The notes under the pieces were generated by a model. That model searched no databases, was not told where the DNA came from, and saw nothing but the letters and a program-made list of their open reading frames with translations. A program made the translations under genes and the position numbers. 64,000 bases of DNA from Diadophis punctatus similis (taxonomy: Eukaryota; Chordata; Lepidosauria; Squamata; Dipsadidae): NCBI GenBank assembly GCA_023053685.1, contig JALIGW010000001.1, positions 54,805,359 through 54,869,358 on the forward strand. The letters run 5' to 3'. This document shows, one piece after another, positions 12,137-25,930 of the stretch (positions within the stretch are counted from its first letter, which is position 1; every line of letters begins with the position of its first letter).

Positions 12137-13539
12137 GGTTAAGATGTAATTAACATTGTTTAAAACATTACTTTTAGTTTGATACATCTTAACTAATAAA
12201 TTGACCTTGTCAATGAATTCAGATGAACTCTATTCTATTAGACAAAAATGCTGTCAAATTTATTTGAGATCAAAGCTGTTAGAAGGAGGTATTTAGAATC
12301 AGGTCTTACCATGTAATGCTTGAACTTGATTTCTCTATAATGGTTTAGATCTAATTGCTAAATAGTTCAGTATTGAGGAAATTAACCAAAGTATAACTTT
12401 ATTAAGGAGTAAACAAGTAGAATAAGATTAGAGAACTTGAATATTTTTACTGCCACTCAGGACTATATTCTAGTTTTGCCAGTGGTATCAGCTGGAGGGT
12501 GATCCCAGCACAATTTGTCCTATTAAAAACCATAATTCAGGAGCTTATATAGCAATTTTATCCTCTCCCATAATTTGTTGTTATTGTATATCTCATTTAG
12601 TTTTAAATTTATGTAGCTTGTTTTCTGCACCTAGAAGGTTATGTGAAATAGAGCCCGTTTAAGCTGTAACTAAACAACTGAAAAATCTTTGTGAACAACA
12701 CAGAATGAACTTTTGAGTGCTACCACAATTTGATTGTTCTGGTATGTTAAATTCTAGAGCATACCGTAATTTATATAATAGAAAACCTTAGTCTTGTAAT
12801 TTCTGAATCTTGATGATTGTTTGAGAGGACATCAAATAGTGAAATTATTAAATGCACTAACTTCCCAATCCATGCAGCCAGAACTGAAAAATAAAATTTA
12901 TGTCTGAATCCAAGATAAATAGATTCTGTAGAGGCACAAGCAAACCTAGACAAACATTTATGAAGATCTGTTTCGAGTCTGAAAAAGTTGGAGGAATTTG
13001 AAGGCATAAGTATTTTGGGAAGCCCAAAGATGAACATTAGATGACAAAGATTGAATGTGGTGGATCCAAGCAAAGTTGAACATTCTATGTGACAGATCCT
13101 TTTCCATGACTATATTTCTGAAAGTTTAAAAAAAAACAAAACATTGCTAGCAACAAATAAATATTAAATAATTTAATAAAATCTACTTTTACTAAACTCC
13201 CAATACAAAGTGCATTATGATCAGTAAGGTGTGCAATGGAACTTTCTTCATGAATTAATTTACTTAGCAAAGGCAATCGACTATAATAAAATGTTTTTTT
13301 TAAAGCTAACCAAGGTCCTAAAAACATAGAAAAATAGAATCTCAGTAAAATGAAACGTTAAGATGTATTCTTCCACCCGAGACTTAGTGGGTCTTGACAT
13401 TATTTTGTCTACTACATGGAGGAAAAGAGCAGCCTGGAACAAAGCAAGTTCTCACTTCTGTCTTGCCTGCCAAGAAGGATGTGTGAAACATCATTTCAAT
13501 CCACCCTGCCCTTGTGATCCCCCTCCCCCGTTTCCTTTT
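12137..13539. other. Region upstream of the CNIH3 CpG island
   Basis: No repeat or gene recognised. As the promoter-proximal flank it may contain regulatory DNA that cannot be seen from one sequence. Confidence 0.5.
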
Positions 13540-14364
13540 CTGAACGAGGGACGGCGGCAGATGGCCTCGAGTAGGTAGAAACGAAGAGCGTTGATCAACA
13601 GCTAACTTGGCTCAGAAGCCCATCTAGGCTGGCGCAGTTTCCTCACCCGCGTGCCAGAGAGAAAGGGCGCGAGTTAAGTTTCGCCCCTCAGGAAGAGAGC
13701 GAGCGGACTCGCAAGCGGAGACTCGTCTTGATCCCTTGTTGCTTCTTTCGGACTTCCGAGAAGAGGCGCCCAACTGGCGGGGACCCGAGCGGGGTCGGAC
13801 TCCACTTTACCGGCGTCCTCTACCTGTGCCGCTGCAGGTGGGAGGCGAGGAGCTGCTCCTTTGGAGAGGCGTGAGGCATCAGGGAGCAGCAGGTGGACCG
13901 CTTTTCCTGCTTTCTTGCCAAACCGACGGGCATCCGCTGCCGGGTGCGGGGAAGATAAGAAGTCCCTCCCCCCCCTTTTTTCTTCGTGGTCCGTCGCGAT
14001 GGCGATAATGAGGGGGGGCGGATGACGCCACTGAACCTCTTCGCCTCGTGAATGTCGAACAAAGGAACTTCTGCTGAAGGAGAAAAGGTGGAAAGGGAGC
14101 CCGGTGCTCTTCCCCTGACGGAGGCTCCTACCATGAGCGAGAATGCGCGCGCTCCTTCCGGGAGATAAAAGCCACGAGCGGACCGGTTTTCCACCGCTCC
14201 AGTCGCCTTTTCGCCAGGATTCCCCCACGGGTTTAGAGAAATTCGGTGCTCGGGAGCTTCCCCCTCCCGAGTCCGTTTGTTTTCCATTGGGGAGAATTGG
14301 CTTTTGGGTTGCTTTCTGAATCATCCCGCCCCCTTCTTTCTTTCTCGCTGTCGGTTCATCTTGG

Positions 14365-14457
14365 ATGGTTTCGAAGTGTCGCCCATTTGGATGCGGAGTA
14401 TTGCTGGAGGTGCCCTATTTTCATGTGCTGCTGCTGCTGCCTTATCGGAAGGTGTAA
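14365..14457 (+). other. Possible upstream ORF in the CNIH3 5' UTR
   Basis: A 30-codon reading frame (MVSKCRPFGC...) starts at ATG 14365 and ends at TAA 14455-14457, 216 bp before the CNIH3 start. Its ATG has G at -3 and G at +4, so it could be recognised. It matters only if transcription starts upstream of 14365, which is unknown. It includes a Leu run from the CTG repeat. It may be chance in a GC-rich leader. Confidence 0.3.
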
Positions 14458-14628
14458 GAGAGAAAGGCAAAAGCCAGAACTACGTTGTGGTACGTCCGAA
14501 CCGGACCTCGTGGTGCTCCGATCAGGGCAGTTTTTAGCGAAGCGAATTTGTGTGGAGCACTCCTTTCATTGGAAAACAAGAAGGTCTTCGCGCCTTCCTC
14601 CGAGAATCTCTTGCCTTCCCAAAACTAG

Positions 14629-14796
<168 letters not shown>

Positions 14797-14822
14797 TAAC
14801 TTTCCTCCACACTTAGAACAGA

Positions 14823-15262
14823 GAACTTAGAATAATAAGAGTTGGAAGGGACCTCGGAGGTCTTCTAGACCAATCCCCTGCTCGACCAGGAGTCCCGGTA
14901 CCATTTCAGACAAATGATTGTCCTGTCTTTTTTTGAAAGCCTCCAGGGATGGAGCTCCCACAACTTCACCATTATTTAGTTCTAGGTTGCTTCTCTCCTT
15001 GGTTAATTTCCAACCATTGTTTCTTATAATGCCTTTTGGTGCTTTGAAAAATAGTTTGACCTGCTCGTCTTTTTAGGAGCCCCTCAAATATTGGAACAGT
15101 GCTATCATGTTAACCCTAGTCCTTCTTTTCATTAGACTAGACATACCCAATTCCTGTAACTGTTCTTCATATGTTTTAGCCTCTAGCCCCTATCATTTTT
15201 ATTGTTCTTCTCTGCACTCTTTCCACAGTCTCAACACCTTTTTTGTATTGTGGTGATCAGAA
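14823..15262 (-). mobile_element. CR1 LINE 3' fragment next to CNIH3 exon 1
   Basis: It opens with the CR1 3' terminus in reverse (gagttggaagggacctcgg, ggtcttctagaccaatcccc) and runs into the end of the RT-coding region (catacccaattcctgtaact). It begins only about 70 bp after the exon 1 donor. No open frame. Confidence 0.85.
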
Positions 15263-15674
15263 CTTCATTCACACATAATAGTTATATGTCTGGGAGATCA
15301 TTTTGGGATCTGACCAAACTGGAATATTTTAACTGCTAGTCAACTCAAGCATGACATAGATCAGTTAGAAATTATAGGACTCCTCCAAAAAATGTTTTTC
15401 AGTGGAGGAGCTCAGTTTTCAGCTACAAGTTCAGAACACACCTTCCTATTTGGTAAATGAGAGCAGGCGATAAGAGAGTGCCTTCTAGTTGCACTACCTA
15501 AGTGGTTGTGTATTAATTTGGAACAACAGAAGCATGAAGCAGCATGTACATAGAGTTTCTCCTTGTCATGTATATGCAAATGCTGGTAGGGCATAGTTCC
15601 TTTTTACTTGAGCACACACTTTGGCATGAAAGGCTACATATGATCCTACTATACTTGTCACAAACTCATTTTTG

Positions 15675-16175
15675 GTATGTCTATGGAGATTCTCCATCAT
15701 CCAAGTCATGGTTGCCCCAAAGGTGCTTTTCCAAAGGGCAAATGAACTTTCTTGGTGTCTTCCTTGAAAATGTTTCACTTCTCATCCAAGAAGCTTTCTC
15801 AGTTCTGACTGAATGGTGGGGAATGAGAGGGTTTGTATTCTTTGCAGACTTCTGGTCATTGGCACCCTGAGAGACATTGAGGCCACTGTGGTTTATCTGT
15901 AACCACAGTCTCATCTGAATCACAGTGCAAATGGATGTGGAGCCTTCTTGGGACTGCTGAAAGGATTATGCTGTAGACAGGAGATAGATGGTGTTGTATT
16001 CCCCCCCCCTCTCTGTTGAGAGAGGGCTGTTCAGTTTTAACAGAGATGGTTTTTTTGACCCCTCTTTCATTCTAGAGGTCCTCTCTATCCAGAATGTGAA
16101 CTTTGTTGTCTTCAAAAAAGTGACCTTTGTCTTTCAGATGCAGATGGACTGCTGAATCCTGTCTTGGTGGTTTGT
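15675..16175 (-). pseudogene. Penelope-like element fragment (3' end)
   Basis: Reading the minus strand from about 16165 gives SAVHLHLKDKGHFFEDNKVH then ILDRED and, after a stop, NERGVKKTISVKTEQPSLNR. This is the tail that follows the GIY-YIG endonuclease in Penelope-like retroelements. Below it lies the family's 3' sequence with SETFSRKTPRK and NHDLDDGE-like phrases at about 15681-15800. Stops and indels are present. Confidence 0.75.
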
Positions 16176-16454
16176 TCTCCTGTGTTGTGCCATGCGTTTG
16201 TGAAGAAACAACCACTTATTTATGAATAAATAAATTTCAAACCAGAACAGTTATTACCTAGAACAGACCCTCTTTCTTCTTCTCTTACGCTTCTAATGCA
16301 GCTCTCTATTTCCTTTCTCATTTCAAAGTGGGTGTTAGGGCCTTAAGGTATGGTTACTAAACAGTCAAGGTAATTTGGATGTCTTGGCAATACCTTATCC
16401 AGACTTGAATTTCTGAAGCTCTTCAGACAAGTTTGCTTAAGGAGGAAGGGGACA

Positions 16455-16512
16455 AATAATAGAATAAATAGTTGGAAATGGACCTTGGATGTCTTCTAAT
16501 CCAACCCCCTGC
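16455..16512 (-). mobile_element. CR1 LINE 3' terminus, short
   Basis: About 58 bp of the CR1 end in reverse: gttggaaatggaccttggat followed by ccaaccccctgctt. Confidence 0.65.
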
Positions 16513-19242
<2,730 letters not shown>

Positions 19243-19418
19243 TTAAGTATTTGTTTTGCAATGCTGTGTCCCCTGATTTGTTACTTGTCAAGCTATCCGA
19301 ATTTTTGAAATTTTCTTTCTCAAGTTTTCAACTTTCAAGTTCCTTGTCTCATCTGAGCTTTGAACATATTTCCAGTTACTCTTCTGTACTGTAACATAAA
19401 CATATCCCTTTCTCATTA

Positions 19419-20223
19419 CAGGTTGTCCCTCGACTTATGACCGCTTGCTCAACAACAGTTTGAATTAACAACAGCCTTGTAAGGGGTGCTTTACAGCTTT
19501 TACAGCTTGTAAAGCACTCCTGACTGTTGCAAAATGTCACAAAGTCATGTGATTCTGAGCTGGGTGCTTAGCAACCTGTTTGCACTTACAATTGCTTGGC
19601 AAGTGTTCCATTATCATATGCTCACCATTTGCAAACTTCCTGACAGTTTCCCCAGAAAATCAATGGTTGCAAGCTGCTGCCTGCCCCCTGCCCTTCTTGT
19701 CTCTGAGGGCTGGCTAAAAGAGTTTCCTGTCAAAGGATTATCACTTTATGCCTGCTTGCATGGTGCTGAAATCCTTCATGCTTGCTTGCACAGAACTGAA
19801 ATCTTTTAACAGGGAGCTCTTTCAGTCAGTCCCCAAGACAAGAGGGAGCTGAAATGCAAGCAGAATTTTCAGCCCCTGAGCAGAGAGGCAGTGCAGTAAG
19901 GTAAGGAGTGCAGGGTGCCGTGGGGGAGGGGTGTCAGTGAGGGTCCCAGTGTATGTTACATGTTAGTATCCAGGGGCTGAAAATCCTGCTTGGATCACAT
20001 GCAGCCTATGCAAAGTCTCCCAGGGTTTTCCCCAGTCCTTTGAGGTGCCTTCCTTGGGATTCTGTCTGCTTAACGACCTGCAACATCATTTAATGACTGC
20101 ACTTTGGAGTGCTAAGAATGTGGTAGTTGAGCAAAGCAGTCATATGATCTCTTGCTTAACAACTGCTTCAGTCAACGACCAAGATTTCGGTCTCACTTAT
20201 GTTCATAAGTCAAGGACTACTTG
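19419..20223. mobile_element. DNA-transposon-like repeat with GTCCTCGACTTA ends
   Basis: It begins caggttgtccctcgacttatg and ends cataagtcaaggactacttg, an imperfect inverted pair, with TA-like flanks. Half-site phrases such as cttaacaactg recur through it. The centre contains a loose inverted pair (gctgaaaatcctgcttg near 19975 against caagcagaattttcagcccc near 19860). No protein is encoded. Confidence 0.72.
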
Positions 20224-20968
20224 TATTATGATGAGTAACTTGTATGATACAATTAATTATAGAATAAGAGAAAATGGTACTATTTCTTTTTCAAATACAT
20301 TTCTTTCTCTTCCCCACACATTATGTGTATTTTTCTTCAAAACACAATATTTATTGTTTGGTAATTTTTAGGTTTATCCTCTTGTAACATGAAGCAGCAT
20401 TGAATCAAAAGGAAAGAAATAAACCTGCAAAATAAGTTCCAGCATTCACTTATTTGAACTGTATATCCAGTTGATTTGCCATTAAGATTGTGTACCAGAC
20501 TGATACTAAGGATGCCAGGCATACAGATTTAGCATAACCTGAATATGTCTCTGGAAGCATATTTCAGAATATGTAGCAAGTACAGAAATATTAAATCCTT
20601 TTTGTGCTTTTATGAGTTTTAAAAGCTGCAACTTATCATAATATTGCATACATTGTATGAAAAATATTGATCAAATTTACATTAGAGTGTGGTAGGTGAC
20701 TGTCTACATTTTCATTCTCTGTCACATCGTAGAATACATATAAATGTTGCAGATTTTTAACTGTAGCACTCATGCAACCAGTTCTAATGAAAAATATACA
20801 GAAATGTTGCTACGTAATTAGAATGTATTTTTAAAATTGGTTTTATTGAATCCTAGGTTGCTTTTAAAACAAGCATTACCTTTTGTTCAGCCTTTTGTAG
20901 CCATAGATTCCTTTTGAAATTTATAACACGTAAATAGAAGTTCTTATTTAAACAAATTCTTTATTAAG

Positions 20969-21054
20969 TCCTTCCTTCCTTCCTTCCTTCCTTCCTTCCT
21001 TCCTTCCTTCCTTCCTTCCTTCCTTCCTTCCTTCCTTCCTTCCTTCCTTCCTTC
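20969..21054. repeat. (CCTT)n microsatellite
   Basis: Uninterrupted tetranucleotide run of about 21 units ending against the L2 fragment. Confidence 0.98.
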
Positions 21055-21056
21055 GC

Positions 21057-21955
21057 CCTACTCATCTCTCATCTGCACTATTGCACTATTGCAATGCACT
21101 CTACGTTGGGCTATCCTTGAAATCCATTAGAAAGCTTCATCTGGTGCAAAGTGCAACGAGAGCAGGCTTTGGGGCCCCTAAGATGGCCAATATTATACCT
21201 CTGCTCCACGAACTTGACTGGCTACTGGTCTACTTTTGAGTGCAGTTCAAGATGTTGGTTATGACCTTTAAAGCTCTTAATGACATAAGTCTAAACTACC
21301 TGCTGAATCGTGCCATCCCCCTAAGACAAGCCCATCGTAGTCACGCTAGCAGAGAGGGCCAACTACAGATCCTGTTGATCAAAGAAATCTGACTATTGGA
21401 AGTGATTATCCAGTGACTATCCAGAAGAAGAGCACACAGCACTTGCCTTTGGAACATTTTATTCTCTAGAACAGTGTTTCCCAACCTTGGCAAGTTGAAG
21501 ATGTCTGGACTTCAACTCCCAGAATTCTTTAGCCAGCATTCGCTGGCTGGGGAATTCTGGGAGTTGAAGTCCAGATATCTTCAACTTGCCAAGGTTGGGA
21601 AACACTGCTCTAGAATAAGACCTGCCCCCCCCCCCATCCTATCCTGCAAGAGCCTGAAGAGCTGCTGGTTGGCCTGAGGTCCAAATGAGGAAGTTCCACA
21701 CTAGAGGTGGCTGCTGGCAGACTCCCCTCCCCCAGTTTTTGCTCTCAACCCATCCATCTTTTTATTACAATATTGAAGTATTCTCATTTTCTTTTCCAAT
21801 ACTGCTTATTTTATTGTTCTATTATTTTACTTCTGTTTTGCTTACATTCTTTTCATTTCTTCCTTTTTATTATAAATCACCTAGAGTAGCCCTACAGCGA
21901 GATACGCAGCAAATAAATAGACCAAATAATAAAATAAATAAATTTCTGGGTATTT
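21057..21955 (+). mobile_element. L2 LINE 3' region (interrupted by a MITE)
   Basis: Translation around 21090-21300 gives L2 RT C-terminal phrases: a GLSLKSIRKLHLVQSATRAG-like start and ELDWLLVYF.VQFKMLVMTF, then KALNDISLNYLLNRAIPL, with stops. The 3' UTR resumes after the MITE (21608) and ends in AAATAAATAAAT-type repeats near 21950. A CCTT microsatellite abuts its left end. Confidence 0.75.
21472..21607. mobile_element. Palindromic hAT-type MITE inserted in an L2 LINE
   Basis: The ends are cagtgtttcccaaccttgg and its inverted copy ccaaggttgggaaacactg. A perfect 8-bp duplication, ctctagaa, flanks it (21464-21471 and 21608-21615), fitting the hAT preference for a TCTAGA core. It interrupts the L2 3' region. 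Confidence 0.94.
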
Positions 21956-22329
21956 TAAGTATATATAAAAATAAACTACATACTATCTGCAGTCCTTATA
22001 TTTTATACATTTAGTGTTGTAATTTTTAAAACCGCTTTTTGAAACATTGTAGTTTTACTGAATATACAGAAATATGATTGCAAAACTAGAAAAATAAGGA
22101 AAGGGATTTTTCTTATTGAAAATTATTCTTTTTTACAAAGCAAATTCTTAAGGGGGGGGGTTATTGTGCTACTGTACATACAAGGTTATGTCCAATAAGT
22201 AACTGAGTTGGCCCTCAGCTCAAGTGTATGTGAATGCATAATTAAGAACAAGAAATCAAACAACAATGCAAGAAAAGAAATCAAACAACAATGCAAGAAA
22301 AAATTGAGACACTGCAGCCAAACTTTTCA

Positions 22330-23012
22330 TTTTATGCACCCAGTACTTGATTTGCTTCCATCTATTGCTTCTTGTCCTGCCTTCAGATGCTCTGGAGAAT
22401 AGGTTGACTCCCTCTTCTGTGTGGCAGCCCCTTAGATATTGGAACACTGCAATCATGTCACCCCTAGTCCTTCTTTTCATTAAACTAGACATACCCAGTT
22501 CCTGCAACCATTCTTCATATGTTTTAGCCTCCATTCCCCTAATCATCTTTGTTGCTCTTCTCTGTACTCTTTCTTGAGTCTCAACATCTTTTTTTATATC
22601 ATGGCAACCAAAACTGGATGCAATATTCCAAATGTGGTCTTACCAAGGCATTATAAAGTGCTATTAACACTTCACGTGATCTTGATTCTATCTCTCTGTT
22701 AATGCAACCTAGGACTGCATTGGGTTTTTTGGCAGCTGAAGCATACTCCTGGCTCATTTTAAGTGATTGTCCAATAGGACTCTAAGATCCTTCTCGCAGT
22801 TATTACTATTGGAGCCAGGTGCCACCTAGTCTATATCTGTGCATTTGGTTTTTTTTTTTGCCTAACTGTAGACCCTTACTTTTTTACCACTGAATTTCAT
22901 TTTGATAGATAGTGCATGGTATTCAAGTCTGTCAGGATTCTTTTGTATCTTAAGCCTATCTTCTGGAGTGTTGGCGATTCCTGTCAGCTTGGTGTCATTG
23001 TACATTCAGAAT
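22330..23012 (-). mobile_element. CR1 LINE 3' fragment
   Basis: Minus-strand CR1 3' coding end and UTR: ccatctattgcttcttgtcc, gtcacccctagtccttcttt, ccaaaactggatgcaatatt and tcctgtcagcttggtgtcat. It is the longest simple CR1 piece here, with many small indels and stops. Confidence 0.82.
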
Positions 23013-24529
23013 ATTAGGACATGTTGAAAATGCTTGAGTGAAATGATTATTAGATGTCCTCCCTTTGATTCTAAAGAAACCAAAACCATGAGTACTAACA
23101 CAAATGTAAGGTCATAGTACCAATCTGAAAGCACTTCTTCCCTCCTTTACTTTTCAGAGAACTAAGGAGGGATCTTTCTGAGGTGTTTTCCATATCCCAA
23201 TTCCTTCTGTTAGTTATGTTTTGTCTGATAATTGCCTAGGCTTTGGCTCCTGTCTCCCAAGGTTATTCTCACAGCCCTTAGGTGAGAGTGTGTCATGGAT
23301 ACATGGATAGTGATGGTGGGGCCATAACCAGTTTCAAAGCATGAACTTATTGCATCGCTGTCTTTTTCCCTTGGCCAGTAGTTAAACTGCCTCCCTGCCA
23401 AATTAAGCATTCCAATATTGAAATGAATTTCAACCCTGATGTTATTTTCACTCCTTATATATTTGGAATAGATCTGTATTGAGCTTGAACCACTTCCAAA
23501 TTCTAAATGGACTGTGTTGTGGATAGGACTTTCACTTTGCTCCCCTGTAAAACGGTATTGCCCATGCTTAAATACTTAGTCGTACATAGCATCTTAAACA
23601 AGAATGCAAGTAGCAAAACTCATGCCATAATGTTGGGTACATGGTAAACTTATTAAATGTCAATAATTGCTCATCCTTTACTTTCACTGTTGTAGTTTAG
23701 AAGCAAGAAAAGATCTGATGAAATTATCATAGATCTAAGTAATATTTCAGCTTTTAATTACAGAATATTGGCATACAAATCATAAGAATAAAAGCTATTA
23801 GAATCACACAGAGTTAACTGTATTCTATAGAGAGAAGACTAAGAGATTACCACACCCACACACCTTTTCCTGCCTCGAAAAACTGCAGTGTGGGAGAGGA
23901 AAATGCTAATCTTTCTGTACTCTTATAATTGGGACAATAAATGCACACTTAATTGGATTTATAATATCGTCTCCTAGTTGTTGTGCCTAAGCAATGTGGG
24001 GGCAGAGAAACTTTTATCACAAAATGATTACAGCCACATAATATATTCAACTGTATTTCTTTATGTATATACAGTAAGAATTTGGAAGATGATACCCCAA
24101 GGATATTGGAAGTAATCCTCTATTTGAGTTAAGGTTCTCTTTGACAGCCTGTTTCTGTAAAAGCTATTTGTATTCTGAGGTAGTGTTTGCACTAAATGAT
24201 AAATCATATCATAAACCATAATGATTTAAATTATAAATCATAATGTTTTAATATGGCATTATTAAATAATCCATTGTTAGAAAACATAGAAAGAGTTTGA
24301 AGATTATTTCACAATAATTAAATATGAAAATGTATTGGCTTTTTATTATTTAAGCTTATAGTATATGCTTGATTTCCAAAGATTTTGAATGGTTGCATAG
24401 GAAGATTTAGGACATATATTACATTGTTACTTTATGCCACATACATAAATTAAAATAAAAAAGTTAAATACCGTAAAAAATTGGAGGAAAAAAGTTAAAT
24501 AGATAGATGTTTGCAATCAAGCATCAAAA
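23013..24529. other. CNIH3 intron 1, nothing identified
   Basis: AT-rich; short imperfect repeats of ataaatcata near 24195-24245 only. Confidence 0.5.
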
Positions 24530-24726
24530 ACCTCTGCCCCTACCATTTTTACCTAGATGATCTGAAGTTATAGGGAAAAACAGGATCTGAAATACAATTG
24601 CCGCTTAATATTGTCCACATATACAGCCAGTATATTGCAATAGACTTTGGCCTGGACAAATGTGTCACCCTTACCATCACTAGGGGAAAAATAGTGAAAA
24701 TTGAAGGAATCAAGATACCACTTGAT
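24530..24726 (+). pseudogene. R4/Dong-like LINE reverse transcriptase fragment, 5' part
   Basis: Translation gives FYLDDLKL at about 24544-24570, an RT catalytic F/YxDD block, then after a frameshift IAIDFGLDKCVTLTITRGKI and IEGIKIPLD. This order is typical of the R4/Dong-type RT I remember (DDLKLY ... GxxKCA.L...RGKI). A stop directly follows the DDLKL motif. The fragment is cut by the hAT element at 24727 and resumes at 25652. Confidence 0.7.
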
Positions 24727-25643
24727 TAAGGTGACCAGATTTTATTTTTTGTAAAGCGGGACACCATTGACGGGGGGGTTTCAAGGGGAGCAAGACGGGA
24801 GGGGTCCATCTCTCTTATCCTGCAGCTTTGTGCACCCCCCCAAACACCCCCCCTTCATCGCAGCCCTTACCGCTGCCATGGCCGGGGCTCGCCTCTGCTG
24901 CGTCTGGCCCGGAGAGGGACAGCGGCAGGAGAAGGAAGAAAGCTTGTGGTGCTCCGGGAGGGCGGGTGGTGAGGGTTCTTCACAGCCGCGTGCTGCCTCT
25001 GTTGTAGAAGCTGCCGCCAGCCAGCCGGGCAGCAGCCCTCCGTGTGGGGAGACGGCCAGGCCTGTGCTTGGAAGAGGCTGCCGCTCTCGCTGCCCGCTTT
25101 CTTCCTTCTCCCGCCGCGAAACAAAAGTGAACTGCAGCATCGCTGCTTTGGGAGGGCAGGCGGACGTCTGCAGCCAGGCAGGGAGAGAGAGCAGCGAGAG
25201 CGGCGGCCCCTTCCAAGCGCAGGCCTGACCCTATACCCGCCTGGGGGGCTGCCGCCCACCCGGCCACCAGCGGCTTCCGCACCGCACTTGTAGTCGCATG
25301 ACCGGCCGGATTAACAGGTGTGCTGGGGACTCCTTGCCCGCCGCCTCCGTGCGCTGCGCTTGGCAGGGGCCGCTGCCCCTCTCACTGCCCTCCCTCCCTG
25401 CCTGGCAGGAGGAGGCAGACGAGACAGGAGGCAGAGGGATGTGCAGGGCTCGGCTCGGCTGCTGAGCATGTGGGGCGCCCGCCCCAGCTCTCGGGCTGCT
25501 TCCTGCTGCCGCTCGAGGGAAGTGAGGCGCTTTGCGCAAATTCAAATTCAAAAAGCGGGACTTTTTTGAAACGACGCGGGACGCGGGACAAATTATTAAA
25601 AACCAGGACTGTCCCACCAAAAGCGGGACGTCTGGTCACCTTA
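24727..25643. mobile_element. hAT element with TAAGGTGACCAGA ends, GC-rich interior
   Basis: The ends are taaggtgaccaga and tctggtcacctta, flanked by a perfect 8-bp duplication, cacttgat (24719-24726 and 25644-25651). Near the right end are several cgggacg / gtcccgc motifs. The interior, about 24850-25530, is CpG-rich and internally repetitive: a block around cctgtgcttggaagaggctg recurs inverted around ccccttccaagcgcaggcct, and a third related block lies near 25355. Open frames across it show no domain. It interrupts an R4/Dong-like RT fragment. The GC-rich stretch could be mistaken for a promoter island. Confidence 0.88.
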
Positions 25644-25651
25644 CACTTGAT

Positions 25652-25930
25652 GGAAATACCATCAAGTGTCTGGATAAAGAAAATCATTACAAATATTGAC
25701 AACATCAAATATACGGAAGTCAAGAAAAAGGTTAGTAATGAATACATCAGGAGACTGAAGACGATCTTAAAATCCAAACTCAATGGAGAAATACCATCAA
25801 GTCAACACCTGGACAATTCCAGTCATTAGATACACAGCTGGATTAGTGGGCTGGATTCAAATAGAACTAAAAGCCCTGTATTGCTTGAGCTCTATTGAGG
25901 AAAATAAAACACAAATTTAGTAAAAAAAAA
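25652..25930 (+). pseudogene. R4/Dong-like LINE reverse transcriptase fragment, 3' part
   Basis: It continues the interrupted frame with GNTIKCLDKENHYKY, then EVKKKVSNEYIRRLKTILKS in another frame. These motifs follow the DD box in the same RT family. Frameshifts and stops show it is long dead. It tails into A-rich sequence near 25920. Confidence 0.7.

Noticed and set aside
13674..14324. Antisense 216-codon frame in the CpG island
   Set aside because: GC-rich composition explains the openness; no domain, and it opposes the CNIH3 promoter.
24767..25829. GC-rich open frames that could be exons of a gene
   Set aside because: They fall inside a hAT element bounded by perfect ends and a duplication; frames are open because of base composition. 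The last part covers the R4-like remnant.
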